A stretch of 56,273 nt of DNA from Novosphingobium huizhouense (GTDB taxonomy: Bacteria > Pseudomonadota > Alphaproteobacteria > Sphingomonadales > Sphingomonadaceae). The DNA lies in contig NZ_JAILXZ010000007.1 of assembly GCF_020179475.1 (NCBI RefSeq), positions 1 through 56,273 of the forward strand. The letters are read 5' to 3'. Positions 1-10,132 of the stretch are shown piece after piece (position 1 is the first letter of the stretch; each line of letters opens with the position of its first letter). The notes under the pieces are model-generated. The model was not told the origin of the DNA. It saw only the letters and a program-made list of their open reading frames with translations, and made no database searches. The translations under genes and the position numbers were made by a program.

Positions 1-1
1 C

Positions 2-1671
<1,670 letters not shown>

Positions 1672-1672
<1 letters not shown>

Positions 1673-2484
1673 TGAAGCGCGCCGCCGCCCTGGTTCTGGC
1701 GCTGGCGGCGGCTCCTGCACTTCACGCGGCTCCGGGCGAGACGCCGATCGTCGCGTGGCAATACGTGGTGCGCGCGGGCGACAGCTTCGCCGCGATCGCC
1801 CGGCGCATGGGGGTGACGCAGAAGGACTTGGCCGCCGCCAACGCGCTGCCCTACCCCTGGACGGTCACGCCGGGCCAGGTGCTCCGCCGCCCCGATCCGC
1901 CGGGCCAGGTCCGCCAGGCGATCCCGCCGACGCCTTTGGCAACGCCCACCGCCACGCCGGCGCCAGCGCCAAAGCCCAAACCGCAACCCAGCCCCAAACC
2001 CCCGCGCCGCCCGCCCCCGCCGCCGCGCCCGATGCCCTCGGCCCGGCCGCTGCCCGAGCCGATCCCCGCCCACGCCCGCGAAGCCGATGCCCCGCGCCTC
2101 GCCTGGCCGACCTCGGGCGCGGTCGTCGGCCGCTTCGGCGTGCCGGTGAAGGGCCGCCCCGACAACGGCCCGAACCGCGGAATGGACCTCGCCGCCTTCT
2201 CTGGCATGACCGTCCACGCCGCCGCCGCCGGGCGCGTGGTCTTCGCGGGCACCGAGCCCGAGCGCTTCGGCCAGCTGATCGTCATCGACCACGGCAATGG
2301 CTGGACCACCGCCTATGCCTACTTGGGCGCGATCACCGTCAGCGAGGGCCAGCAGGTGACCGCGCGCCAGGTCATCGCGCGCATTGGCAGGAGCGGCGAG
2401 GCGACCGCGCCGACGCTCCACTTCGAGGTCCGTCGCGCCAACGTGCCGCGCGATCCTTACGCCTACCTGCCTGTTCGATTGTAG
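1672..2484 (+). CDS. LysM-LytM protein, NlpD-like, degenerate active site
   Basis: Predicted periplasmic cell-wall protein of 270 residues: signal peptide (1-20), LysM domain (about 30-72), a proline-rich linker (75-135) and a LytM/M23 domain (about 150-265). The zinc ligands of active M23 peptidases appear lost: N168 stands where the first His of HxxxD should be, YAYL (Y217) replaces YAHL, and T248 replaces the first His of HLHFE. As in NlpD and EnvC, it probably activates an amidase rather than cutting peptidoglycan itself. The ATG overlaps the serS stop by one base, so the two are likely co-translated. Confidence 0.88.
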
Positions 2485-2488
2485 GCGG

Positions 2489-2902
2489 TCAGGCTTTGAA
2501 CGCGAAGAAGGTCAGCCCCATCGCGAGGTAGGCGGCGATCCAGTAGCCCGCATCGATCAGCGCGAGCCGGGTCGAGATGCGCTGGTGGGTATAGCTGATC
2601 CACAGCGAGGGCACGACGAAGGCGATGGCGAGCCCGCCCGACATCATGAAGTAGAGCCAGGGCTTCACCGCCAATGTCTCGTGACCGACGCGCGCGAACA
2701 TGTGGCCCATCATGCTCGAAGTGACGAGCAGCAGCACCGAGCTCAGCAGCACCGTCCGCGCCGGGGCGGCACGCACGCCCAATCCGCCCGGGCCCACTTC
2801 GGCGAGCCGCGCCCGTCCGAACAGCGGTCCGTACCACAGCGCCGAGACCAGCAGCGCGACAAGCGCCGCGACGAGCACCGAGAGCCAGTTCACAGGACCC
2901 AT
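2489..2902 (-). CDS. DUF1761 family membrane protein
   Basis: A 137-residue integral membrane protein with about four hydrophobic segments. It starts MGPVNWLSVLVAALVALLVS and has the WYGPLFG sequence typical of DUF1761. Its function is unknown. It ends four bases from the convergent LysM-LytM gene, leaving no room for a separate terminator. No partner gene suggests a role. Confidence 0.8.
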   Translation of the reverse strand: MGPVNWLSVLVAALVALLVSALWYGPLFGRARLAEVGPGGLGVRAAPARTVLLSSVLLLVTSSMMGHMFARVGHETLAVKPWLYFMMSGGLAIAFVVPSLWISYTHQRISTRLALIDAGYWIAAYLAMGLTFFAFKA

Positions 2903-2975
2903 TCGTTCGTTTCCTCAAGCCCGCCCGATCAAGCCCCCGCCCGGCTGCCTAACCGCTGCGCATGGGCTTGGCAAA

Positions 2976-3479
2976 TCACGGCCAGCTCAGTTCGGCGACC
3001 TGTCCTTTCGGTCCGGCGATCCACCCTCGCGCGAAGTCGTCGATCGCGCCCGCAATGGCGCGATGCGTCGCCTCGTCGAGCGGCGGCACGGGCACGAAGC
3101 TGGTCTCGCAACCGACCTGCGCCATCGCCAGCACGTCCTCGAGGCTACCGCCGCCGCTCCACAACAGCGCCTCGTACGCCTCGACCATCCGCTCGGCCTG
3201 CAGCAGCTCGACGATCGAAGCATCCGGCACGGTGGCCCGGCCCACGCTGGCATGGCCTCCCGCCTTGGCCAGCTCGACCAGTTCCTCCGGGTGCCGCCCT
3301 TGCGCGACGAGGCCCCAGAAGCCGCGCGTCAGGCCCAGCGCGCGCTCGACGAACAGGTGCACCGCATCGTGCGGCACCGGCCCCTTGTGCGGGAACCGGG
3401 TGGCGACCTGCGAGCCATCTGCCCGCGTCACGCGGATATGATCCTCGGCCGATCCCTTGGCGATGGTGATGCGCAGCAT
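2976..3479 (-). CDS. Conserved hypothetical protein, 167 aa
   Basis: A soluble protein without signal peptide or membrane segment, beginning MLRITIAKGSAEDHIRVTRA. I do not recognise a named domain with certainty. The N-terminal third looks like a small beta-rich fold and the rest is helical. It is transcribed away from rimO, with 61 bases between their starts. Coding composition and lack of overlap with other genes support it as real. Confidence 0.7.
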   Translation of the reverse strand: MLRITIAKGSAEDHIRVTRADGSQVATRFPHKGPVPHDAVHLFVERALGLTRGFWGLVAQGRHPEELVELAKAGGHASVGRATVPDASIVELLQAERMVEAYEALLWSGGGSLEDVLAMAQVGCETSFVPVPPLDEATHRAIAGAIDDFARGWIAGPKGQVAELSWP

Positions 3480-3540
3480 GGGCGCGCGCTATAGCGGTTG
3501 GTGACGGCGCGGCCAAATGGCGCTATGGGCCGCCGCCATA

Positions 3541-4926
3541 ATGGCTTCCAACACTCCTGTCGCGATTCCCGACCAGCCGAAAGTCGGCATGGTCAGCCTC
3601 GGCTGCCCCAAGGCGCTGGTCGATTCCGAACGCATCCTCACCCGCCTGCGCGCCGATGGCTATGCCATGAGCGCGGACTATGCCGGCGCCGACGTCGTGC
3701 TGGTCAACACCTGCGGCTTCCTCGATTCGGCCAAGGAGGAAAGCCTGGCCGCGATCGGCGAGGCGATTGCCGAGAACGGCCGCGTGATCGTCACCGGCTG
3801 CATGGGCAACGAAGCCGAGGTCATCCGCGCAAAGTTCCCGCAGGTCCTCGCCGTCACCGGCGCGCACCAGTACGAAGACGTGGTCGAAGCGGTGCACGAA
3901 GCCGCCCCGCCCAGCATGGGGCCCTACATCGACCTCATTCCGCAGGCCGAACCGGGTGACGTCAAGCTCACCCCGCGCCACTACAGCTACCTGAAGATTT
4001 CGGAGGGGTGCAACCACGCCTGCGCCTTCTGCATCATCCCGAGCCTGCGCGGAAAGCTCGCCAGTCGGCGCATCGATGCCGTGCTGCGCGAAGCCGAAAA
4101 GCTGGTTGCGGCGGGCACGCGCGAACTGCTGGTGATCAGCCAGGACACCTCGGCCTATGGCGTCGACGTCCGCCACGAAGAACGCCTGTGGAAGGGCGAG
4201 CCGGTCCGCACCCACATGACCGACCTCGCCCGCGAACTCGGCAAGCTGCGCACCCCCGATGGGCAAACGCCGTGGGTGCGGCTGCACTATGTCTATCCCT
4301 ACCCCCACGTCGACGCGGTGATCCCGCTGATGGCGCAAGGCCTGGTCACGCCCTACCTCGACATCCCGTTCCAGCACGCCAGCCCATCGGTCCTCAAGCG
4401 CATGAAGCGCCCGGCGAACGAGGCCAAGGTGCTCGAACGCATCAAGGCCTGGCGCGAAGTGTGCCCCGACCTTGCCATCCGGTCGAGCTTCGTCGTCGGC
4501 TTCCCCGGCGAAACCGAGGCGGACTTCCAGTACCTGCTCGACTGGCTCGACGAAGCGCAACTGGATCGCGTCGGCGCGTTCCGCTTCGAACCCGTCGAAG
4601 GCGCGGCGGCCAACGACCTGCCCGATCCGGTGCCCGAAGAGGTCAAGGAAGACCGCTTCCGCCGCATCATGGAAAAGACCGAGGCGATCAGCGCCGCGCG
4701 CCTCGCCGCCAAGGTCGGCCGCACGATCCGCGTGATCATCGACGAAGTCGGCGAACCCGACGAAGACGGCGACATCGGCGCCACCGCGCGTTCGCAGGCC
4801 GACGCGCCCGAGATCGACGGCGCGGTGTACTTGCGCAACGTCCCCGCCACGCTGAAGGCCGGCGACTTCGCCGAGGTGCTGGTCGAGGAAGCCGACGCGC
4901 ACGACCTGTTCGGGGTGATTGCCTGA
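3541..4926 (+). CDS. rimO: Ribosomal protein S12 methylthiotransferase RimO
   Basis: Radical-SAM enzyme that methylthiolates an aspartate of ribosomal protein S12. The 461 residues carry an N-terminal UPF0004 domain with conserved cysteines ([26 protein letters not shown]), the radical-SAM CxxxCxxC motif at C157-C161-C164 ([13 protein letters not shown]) and a C-terminal TRAM domain. The [10 protein letters not shown] sequence separates RimO from the paralogue MiaB. The start at 3541 is chosen over an in-frame ATG 24 bases upstream because it gives the usual short leader. Confidence 0.95.
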   Translation: MASNTPVAIPDQPKVGMVSLGCPKALVDSERILTRLRADGYAMSADYAGADVVLVNTCGFLDSAKEESLAAIGEAIAENGRVIVTGCMGNEAEVIRAKFPQVLAVTGAHQYEDVVEAVHEAAPPSMGPYIDLIPQAEPGDVKLTPRHYSYLKISEGCNHACAFCIIPSLRGKLASRRIDAVLREAEKLVAAGTRELLVISQDTSAYGVDVRHEERLWKGEPVRTHMTDLARELGKLRTPDGQTPWVRLHYVYPYPHVDAVIPLMAQGLVTPYLDIPFQHASPSVLKRMKRPANEAKVLERIKAWREVCPDLAIRSSFVVGFPGETEADFQYLLDWLDEAQLDRVGAFRFEPVEGAAANDLPDPVPEEVKEDRFRRIMEKTEAISAARLAAKVGRTIRVIIDEVGEPDEDGDIGATARSQADAPEIDGAVYLRNVPATLKAGDFAEVLVEEADAHDLFGVIA

Positions 4927-4934
4927 TTGAGGAG

Positions 4935-4964
4935 AGCGGGACCCCGGGTCAGGCCCGGGGTGAC
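4935..4964 (+). repeat. Palindromic repeat copy 1
   Basis: A GC-rich palindrome with core ACCCCGGGTCAGGCCCGGGG, flanked by GCGGG and TGAC. It lies just after rimO and is inverted relative to copy 2. It can fold into a long hairpin and may also serve as a terminator. Confidence 0.9.
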
Positions 4965-4999
4965 GTTGTGTGAGATAAAGCCACCACCGAAACAATTCC

Positions 5000-5030
5000 G
5001 TCACCCCGGGCTTGACCCGGGGTCCCGCTT
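5000..5030 (-). repeat. Palindromic repeat copy 2
   Basis: Reverse complement of copy 1 with a two-base change in the centre (CTTGACCC). The 35 bases between copies 1 and 2 let the pair form a larger inverted structure. It ends 16 bases before the GIY-YIG start. Confidence 0.9.
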
Positions 5031-5046
5031 CCTTCGTCCTCGCACC

Positions 5047-5346
5047 ATGCAGCAGGGCACGAAAGGCGGCTGGGTCTACATCATGGCCGACCGCTATCGC
5101 GGCACGCTCTATGTCGGGGTTACCGCGGACCTCGCTCGCCGTGTGTACCAGCACCGCACCGGCAAAGGCTCCGACTTCTGCGCCCGATATGGCCTCAACC
5201 GCCTCGTCTGGGCAGAGCGCGGCGACGAAATCGAGGACTGCATCGCGCACGAGAAGCGCCTGAAACGCTGGAAGCGGGTCTACAAGTTCGACCTGATCGA
5301 GCGCGCCAATCCGGACTGGGACGATCTCTACGAGATCATCTTGTAA
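5047..5346 (+). CDS. Single-domain GIY-YIG protein (UPF0213 type)
   Basis: A 99-residue protein that is almost only a GIY-YIG nuclease fold. VYIM and LYVGV form the GIY and YIG motifs, followed by the conserved arginine in DLARRVYQHR and the metal-binding glutamate in AHEKRLKRWKR; all catalytic positions seem present. The start at 5047 avoids translating through the upstream palindrome, which would give an artefactual HPGLDPGSR stretch. The gene is bracketed by two inverted pairs of the same palindromic repeat, 16 bases before the start and 8 bases after the stop. Its substrate is unknown. Confidence 0.85.
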   Translation: MQQGTKGGWVYIMADRYRGTLYVGVTADLARRVYQHRTGKGSDFCARYGLNRLVWAERGDEIEDCIAHEKRLKRWKRVYKFDLIERANPDWDDLYEIIL

Positions 5347-5354
5347 ACCAAGAG

Positions 5355-5384
5355 AAGCGGGACCCCGGGTCAAGCCCGGGGTGA
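5355..5384 (+). repeat. Palindromic repeat copy 3
   Basis: Same orientation as copy 1, core ACCCCGGGTCAAGCCCGGGG. It begins 8 bases after the GIY-YIG stop codon. Confidence 0.9.
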
Positions 5385-5405
5385 CGAGGAGAGGTAGGAA
5401 TTGCC

Positions 5406-5436
5406 GTCACCCCGGGCCTGACCCGGGGTCCCGCTT
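5406..5436 (-). repeat. Palindromic repeat copy 4
   Basis: Inverted partner of copy 3, 21 bases further on, ending just before the stop of the convergent DUF482 gene. No further copy was noticed elsewhere in the window. Confidence 0.9.
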
Positions 5437-5443
5437 ACTTCCC

Positions 5444-6571
5444 CTACCCCTTCCTGAACGGCGTCCGCTCGCCCAGCCATAGCTGGTCCTGCGCCACGCC
5501 CGCCCGTTCGCGCTCCAGGAAGTCCGCCACTGCCCTCCGAAAACCCTTGTCGGCGATCCAGTGGGCGGACCAGGTCTGCACCGGGGCATAGCCGCGCGCC
5601 AGCTTGTGCTGGCCTTGGGCGCCGGCTTCGACGCGGGTCAAGCCCAGCGCGATCGCCGCGTCGATCGCCTGGTAGTAGCACAACTCGAAGTGCAGGAACG
5701 GCTTGTCGATCACCGCGCCCCAGTAGCGGCCGTAGAGGGCCTCCGTGCCGATGAAGTTCAAGGCGCCCGCCACCGGCTGGTCGTCGATGAAGGCGAGGAC
5801 GAGCAGCACCTTGTCGGCCATGCGCTCACCGATCAGGTCGAAGGCTTGCCGCGTCAGGTAAGGGTGGCCCCATTTGCGCGCGCCGGTGTCCTGGTAGAAC
5901 ACCCAGAAGGCGTCCCAGTGTTCGGGCTTGATGTCCGCGCCGGTCAGCGCGCGGATCTCGACGCCGTCCTGCGCCTTGGCGCGTTCCTTGCGCAGGTTCT
6001 TGCGCTTTTCCGACGACAGCGCGGCGAGGAAATCGTCGAAGCTTGCATAGCCGCGATTGTCCCAGTGGAACTGGATGTCGGAGCGCAGCAGCCAGCCGGC
6101 CTCTTCGAACAGCGGCAATTGTTCGGGCGCGATGAAGGTCGCGTGCGCGCTCGACAACTCGTTCTGGACGCAGAGCTGTTCGGCGACTTTCAGCAGCGGC
6201 ACGGCCAGATCGGGGCGCCGGCCGGTCAGCAGGCGCGGACCCGTCGCAGGGGTGAAAGGCACGCTGATCTGCAGCTTGGGATAGTAGCTGCCGCCTGCGC
6301 GGTGCCAAGCATCGGCCCAGCTGTGGTCGAAGACATATTCGCCCTGGCTGTGGCTCTTGAGATAGGCGGGGAGCGCGGCGGCGGGGCGGCCGGCCTCGTC
6401 CTCGATCACCACCGGCAGCGGCGACCAGCCGGTGCCTTCGCCGACGCTGCCCGATTCCTCGAGCAGGGTGAGGAAGGCGTGGCTGGTGAAGGGATTGCCG
6501 TCCGACAGCGCATCCCACGCCGCGGCGTCGATCTCGCCGACGCTCTGGTGGATGCGCGCGGTGACGCTCAC
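5444..6571 (-). CDS. DUF482 / COG3146 GNAT-like acyltransferase
   Basis: A 375-residue protein of the family loosely annotated as peptidoglycan biosynthesis or GNAT-fold acyltransferase. Typical features are the N-terminal SHAFLTLLEESG, the central EKRKNLRKERAKA and the C-terminal EAGAQGQHKLARGYAP. The start is read as GTG at 6571, eight bases after the stop of the preceding GDPD gene; no closer ATG fits. The exact reaction is not known. It is the last gene of a minus-strand group running from DUF3572. Confidence 0.85.
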   Translation of the reverse strand: MSVTARIHQSVGEIDAAAWDALSDGNPFTSHAFLTLLEESGSVGEGTGWSPLPVVIEDEAGRPAAALPAYLKSHSQGEYVFDHSWADAWHRAGGSYYPKLQISVPFTPATGPRLLTGRRPDLAVPLLKVAEQLCVQNELSSAHATFIAPEQLPLFEEAGWLLRSDIQFHWDNRGYASFDDFLAALSSEKRKNLRKERAKAQDGVEIRALTGADIKPEHWDAFWVFYQDTGARKWGHPYLTRQAFDLIGERMADKVLLVLAFIDDQPVAGALNFIGTEALYGRYWGAVIDKPFLHFELCYYQAIDAAIALGLTRVEAGAQGQHKLARGYAPVQTWSAHWIADKGFRRAVADFLERERAGVAQDQLWLGERTPFRKG

Positions 6572-6579
6572 GCCGCAGG

Positions 6580-7371
6580 TCAGCTCGCGGCGGCGGGGAT
6601 GCCGCCACCTTCGGCAATGGGGGCGTCGGCATGGCTTGCCGCGCGCTCGGCGAGTTCGGCGCTGCGGACGGTCCAGGTCAGCAGCGGCAGGCCCCGCTTG
6701 CGCTGGCTGGCGGCGAAGCGGCTCGGCAGGTCGCGCACGTCGTAGGCGAGGAAATCGGGCTCGGCGTGCCACAGCGCGAGGTGGCGGCGCACCCGCGCGA
6801 ACAGCGTCGAGCGGCCCTCCTCGCTCATCACGAGGCCGTGGACGACGTGCGGCGAATGGCGCTTGAACCAGCGCGAGACGCGTGGGTCGAAGCTCATCAC
6901 CGCGACTTGCCCGCGATAGCCTTCGAGCGTGCGGCGCACCGCCAGGCACAGCGGGATCACGTGCATTTCGCGGCGCGACTTGATCTCGATCAGCACCGGC
7001 ACCCGGCCCGCGACGAGGTCGAGCATCTGGCGCAGGCCCGGAATGGTGTCCGCCTGGCTCGATCCTGCCAGCGCGATCGTCTGGAGCTGCGCGGCGCTGC
7101 GATCGACGACGCGGCCGGTCTCCCCGGTCAGGCGGTCGAGCTCCCAGTCGTGGAACACCACGGCAAGCCCGTCGCTGGTGCGCTGGACGTCGCATTCGAT
7201 GCCGAAACCGCGCTCGGCGGCGGCGGCGAAGGCGGCAAGGCCGTTCTCGGGAACGCCCGCACCGTGCAGCCCGCGATGGGCATAGGTCCACCCGCGCAGC
7301 CAGCCGACCTTGTCAGCGGGCGGCGCGGGCGCGAACCAGCGATCAGCGAGCGGTAACAGCAAAGACAGCAT
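6580..7371 (-). CDS. Glycerophosphodiester phosphodiesterase
   Basis: Hydrolyses glycerophosphodiesters from phospholipid turnover to an alcohol and glycerol 3-phosphate. The 263 residues contain the family motifs AHRGLHGAGVPENG, ECDVQRTSDG and VFHDWELDRLTG, plus the LIEIKS strand, giving the catalytic histidines and acidic metal ligands. There is no clear signal peptide, which favours a cytoplasmic form. The start overlaps the end of the RidA gene by 29 bases, pointing to co-transcription. Confidence 0.92.
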   Translation of the reverse strand: MLSLLLPLADRWFAPAPPADKVGWLRGWTYAHRGLHGAGVPENGLAAFAAAAERGFGIECDVQRTSDGLAVVFHDWELDRLTGETGRVVDRSAAQLQTIALAGSSQADTIPGLRQMLDLVAGRVPVLIEIKSRREMHVIPLCLAVRRTLEGYRGQVAVMSFDPRVSRWFKRHSPHVVHGLVMSEEGRSTLFARVRRHLALWHAEPDFLAYDVRDLPSRFAASQRKRGLPLLTWTVRSAELAERAASHADAPIAEGGGIPAAAS

Positions 7372-7825
7372 CGACTTCCACCGCTGCGCCCAAAGGCAGC
7401 ACCGGCACGCCCACCGCGCTGCGGGCGTGCTTGCCGGCCTCGCCGAACGCCGCGACCATCAGTTCGGACGCGCCGTTGGCGACCTTGGGCTGGTCGGTGA
7501 AGGTGCCGGTGGAGCTGATGAAGGCGCCCAGCTTGACCACGCGTTCGACCCGGTCGAGCGAGCCGAGCGCGGCCTTGACCTGCGCCAGCAGCATCAGCGC
7601 GCAGGCCTGCGCCGCGGCCTGCCCTTGTTCGAGCGAAACGTCCTCGCCCAGCCGCCCGGTGACGAGCTTGCCGTCGACGAAGGGCAACTGGCCCGAGACG
7701 TGGAGCAACCCGTTCGCCTCGACCGTCGGCACATAGGCGGCGACCGGCGCGGCGGCCTGGGGCAGCACGTGGCCGAGCGCGGCGAGGCGATCGACGATGG
7801 TGTCGGTCGCGGGGGTATCAGTCAT
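7343..7825 (-). CDS. RidA family protein, long subfamily
   Basis: A 160-residue member of the YjgF/YER057c/UK114 superfamily, longer than RidA itself (about 130). It contains GLLHVSGQLPFVDGKL and the C-terminal VPVLPLGAAVEVDAVFAV. RidA removes reactive enamines and imines, but in this subfamily the catalytic arginine is not obvious and the activity is uncertain. It overlaps the HAD gene by 8 bases and the GDPD gene by 29. Confidence 0.88.
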   Translation of the reverse strand: MTDTPATDTIVDRLAALGHVLPQAAAPVAAYVPTVEANGLLHVSGQLPFVDGKLVTGRLGEDVSLEQGQAAAQACALMLLAQVKAALGSLDRVERVVKLGAFISSTGTFTDQPKVANGASELMVAAFGEAGKHARSAVGVPVLPLGAAVEVDAVFAVTAR

Positions 7826-8450
7826 CGTTGTCTCCGGTAAGACGGTCCATGATCCAGGGCAGCGCGGTGGCCCAGTCGTCGATGCGGGCGTGGGCGTGGC
7901 CCGCCTTGTGCGCGCAATCGATGTGCGGGGCGATCATCGGCTCGCCGCACAAGTGCAGGCGGGTAACGTGGGGCAGCATTTCCGCCACCGAGCCGTGGTG
8001 CTGCGGCAGGTCGTCGATGAACAGCGCCTTCGACGGCTGGTATTCCTCGAGGATCGCCTTGAGCGCCGGGCCCTTGGGCCCCTGGTTGGTGAACACCCGC
8101 GCATCGATGCCGACCTTGCGCAGCTGCTCGGCGCGCGAATCGCGCCGGTGGTCGTTGAGGTTGGTGAGGATCACCACGTCGGCGTGTTCGGCGAGGGCGT
8201 TGATCCCCTCGACCGCGCCGGCGATCGCCTGCTGGCGGTGCATCTCGGTATCGAAGAACAGGTTGAGCAGGCGCCAGATCTCCGCCGGCTCGACCAGCCG
8301 CCCGTCGCTGCGGTGGCGCATCGCCTTGCCGAAATCGGCCGAGTCCATCACGAAATCGATGTCGTGCTGCTCATCGAGGAAGTCGCGATAGGGGGCGACC
8401 ATGTGCAGCAGCACCTCGTCGCAATCGCTGATGACCAGCGGGCGGCTCAT
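7818..8450 (-). CDS. HAD superfamily hydrolase
   Basis: A 210-residue hydrolase with the nucleophile motif ISDCDEVLLHM at the N-terminus, motif II in VILTNLNDH and the acidic motif LFIDDLPQHHGSV. The substrate is not predictable. It overlaps both neighbours by a few bases (8 with RidA, 4 with DUF3572) and so belongs to the same operon. Confidence 0.88.
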   Translation of the reverse strand: MSRPLVISDCDEVLLHMVAPYRDFLDEQHDIDFVMDSADFGKAMRHRSDGRLVEPAEIWRLLNLFFDTEMHRQQAIAGAVEGINALAEHADVVILTNLNDHRRDSRAEQLRKVGIDARVFTNQGPKGPALKAILEEYQPSKALFIDDLPQHHGSVAEMLPHVTRLHLCGEPMIAPHIDCAHKAGHAHARIDDWATALPWIMDRLTGDNDD

Positions 8451-8767
8451 GTCAGTTTCTCCCGTGCGGCGACCAGTTGCCCGGGCGCTATGTCGAGTGC
8501 GGAGGCCGCCGCGACAAGGTCGGCCTCGTGATTGCAGAGGAAATCGAGCACCGCGCCGAGCACGGCCGGATCGGACAGCCCGCCGCGCAGCGTCTCGGGC
8601 GTCATGCCGGTCAGCGCCAGCAGGCGTTCGGCGCGCTGGTCGTCGGACAGCACCCAGCCGAGCGCCTGCAGCGCAAGGGCAAAGGGATCGGTCGGGGATG
8701 GACGCTCGCGGATGATTGTCAGGGCCTCTCGCGGTGAATAGAGATGCGCGGCAAACGCATCGCGCAT
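8447..8767 (-). CDS. DUF3572 family protein
   Basis: A 106-residue helical protein matching the DUF3572 pattern (LALQALGWVLSDDQRAERLL, then LDFLCNHEADLVAAASAL). Its function is unknown. It is the first gene of the minus-strand group and is divergent from divK, with 33 bases between the two starts, so their promoters must overlap each other or the genes. Confidence 0.85.
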   Translation of the reverse strand: MRDAFAAHLYSPREALTIIRERPSPTDPFALALQALGWVLSDDQRAERLLALTGMTPETLRGGLSDPAVLGAVLDFLCNHEADLVAAASALDIAPGQLVAAREKLT

Positions 8768-8800
8768 TCGGTTCGTCTCGGTCAGGTCAGGCTCGATCCA

Positions 8801-9163
8801 GTGGCAAAAAGAATTCTGGTTGTCGAGGACAACGACCTCAACCGCAAGCTGTTCTGCGACCTGCTCCGGGCCAAGGGCTTCGAGGTCGAGCCGGTCGCCG
8901 ACGGCCGCGCCGCGCTCGACAGGACGCGCGCGTTCTTTCCCGACCTGGTGGTGATGGACATCCAGCTGCCCAACGTCTCCGGGCTCGAGCTGATCGAACG
9001 GATCAAGCGCGACGAGGGCCTGCGCGCGATCCCGGTGCTTGCGGTCACCGCCTATGCGGGCAAGGGCGACGAGGAGCGCATCCGCGAGGCGGGCGCCGAG
9101 GGCTATCTCGCCAAGCCGGTGTCGATCGCGCCGTTCCTGCAGGCCGTCACCAGCCTGCTGTGA
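8801..9163 (+). CDS. divK: DivK-type single-domain response regulator
   Basis: A 120-residue receiver domain with no output domain. The phosphoacceptor is D53 (VVMDIQLPNVSG), with acidic residues at VVEDND, the switch threonine in AVTAYAGKGDEERIREAG and lysine in YLAKPVS. In Caulobacter, DivK controls DivJ/PleC/DivL and so cell-cycle asymmetry. A GTG start at 8801 gives the normal N-terminus; an ATG at 8744 would add 19 unrelated residues. It is convergent with the DUF5706 gene, with stops adjacent. Confidence 0.9.
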   Translation: MAKRILVVEDNDLNRKLFCDLLRAKGFEVEPVADGRAALDRTRAFFPDLVVMDIQLPNVSGLELIERIKRDEGLRAIPVLAVTAYAGKGDEERIREAGAEGYLAKPVSIAPFLQAVTSLL

Positions 9164-9715
9164 TCAGGCGAGGAAGCGCTCGACCAGGAACGTCGCGACG
9201 GTAAGGCACAGCCCGGCGACGAAGATGCGGTAGGCAAAGCCCAGGAAGCGGTACTTCTTGCGCTGGAGCACCAGCCCGTTCTGGTAGATGTCGTGCAGCA
9301 TCGTGCGGAACACCGCCTCGTCGGCGCGCAGCTCGGTCAGCACGGCCTGGGTCCAGGCGTCTTCGTCGAGCGCGGAATAGGTGCCGAAGAACAGCAGGTT
9401 GGGCTTGCCGTGGAGCCGGTTCGCCTCGGGCGCGGAGACCGCCGGGAGCACCGCGAAGACCGCGCAGAGCGCCGAGACGAAGGCGAACAGCGCAAGCACC
9501 GCGAGCGGGGTGGCGAGGTGGCCGTCCTTCGCCTGGCCGACGGCGATGGTAAACACCACGAAGGTCGCGCCCATCAGCATCGAGGCCTTGGTGTCGGCCA
9601 TCTGGCTGAGCGTCAGGGTCATCTGCTGGGCGGTGCGGACGAGGTGGATGGCGTGATTCGAGTAGGCGGGATCGGGAGCTGTATCGAAAGCGTTTTCCGG
9701 CTGGGTTCCGGGCAT
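9164..9715 (-). CDS. Pycsar-effector-like (DUF5706) membrane protein
   Basis: A 183-residue protein with about three transmembrane segments (near ASMLMGATFVVFTIAVG, LAVLALFAFVSALCAVFAVL and the C-terminal FRIFV/CLTVATFLV region). The pattern LVRTAQQMTLTLSQMADTKAS before the first segment is typical of Pycsar effector TM proteins, which in phage defence disrupt the membrane on binding a cyclic pyrimidine nucleotide. No nucleotide cyclase gene is nearby, so this is an orphan. It is divergent from the sphingolipid genes across 163 bases. Confidence 0.75.
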   Translation of the reverse strand: MPGTQPENAFDTAPDPAYSNHAIHLVRTAQQMTLTLSQMADTKASMLMGATFVVFTIAVGQAKDGHLATPLAVLALFAFVSALCAVFAVLPAVSAPEANRLHGKPNLLFFGTYSALDEDAWTQAVLTELRADEAVFRTMLHDIYQNGLVLQRKKYRFLGFAYRIFVAGLCLTVATFLVERFLA

Positions 9716-9878
9716 CTGTGACCTCGTCTGCGGCGCATCGGCGGCGGCGCGGGGGATGGCAGGACGGCACGCGCTTGACAAGCGGGGCGCAAGGCCGCTT
9801 TTCCGCCTTATTCGTCTGGCAGGCGGCGCGGGAGACACGCCTGTCCGCACCCTGTCCGGACCAGTGGAGACAAGACCG

Positions 9879-10118
9879 ATGGATCGCGCCGCAACCGCCG
9901 CAAAGATCGCCGAAGTGATCGCCCCCTTCAACAAGAAGGGCGTGGCCATCACCGATGCGACGACCTTCGCCGGCGACCTCGAATGGGACAGCCTCACGGT
10001 GATGGATTTCGTCGCCGCGATCGAGGACGAGTTCGACATCATCATCAGCATGAACCAGCAGGCCGAGATCGAGACCTACGGCCAGCTGATCGACGCGGTG
10101 ACCAAGCTCCAGGGCTGA
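9879..10118 (+). CDS. Acyl carrier protein for sphingolipid synthesis
   Basis: A 79-residue acyl carrier protein. The phosphopantetheine serine is S38 in LEWDSLTVMDFVAAIEDEF. It precedes the serine palmitoyltransferase gene by 14 bases, and such dedicated carrier proteins supply the acyl thioester to bacterial Spt. A TTGACA hexamer lies at 9775-9780, but no convincing -10 follows it. Confidence 0.9.
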   Translation: MDRAATAAKIAEVIAPFNKKGVAITDATTFAGDLEWDSLTVMDFVAAIEDEFDIIISMNQQAEIETYGQLIDAVTKLQG

Positions 10119-10132
10119 AGGACAAACCCCGC

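Noticed and set aside
4927..5046. N-terminal extension of the GIY-YIG protein through the repeat
   Set aside because: Would translate the palindrome into the artefact HPGLDPGSR; ATG at 5047 gives a full domain.
3523..5373. Long open frame (616 codons) opposite rimO
   Set aside because: Reverse shadow of a GC-rich gene; rimO carries clear radical-SAM motifs.
9164..10118. Complete Pycsar defence system
   Set aside because: No cyclase gene near the effector-like protein; neighbours are lipid genes.
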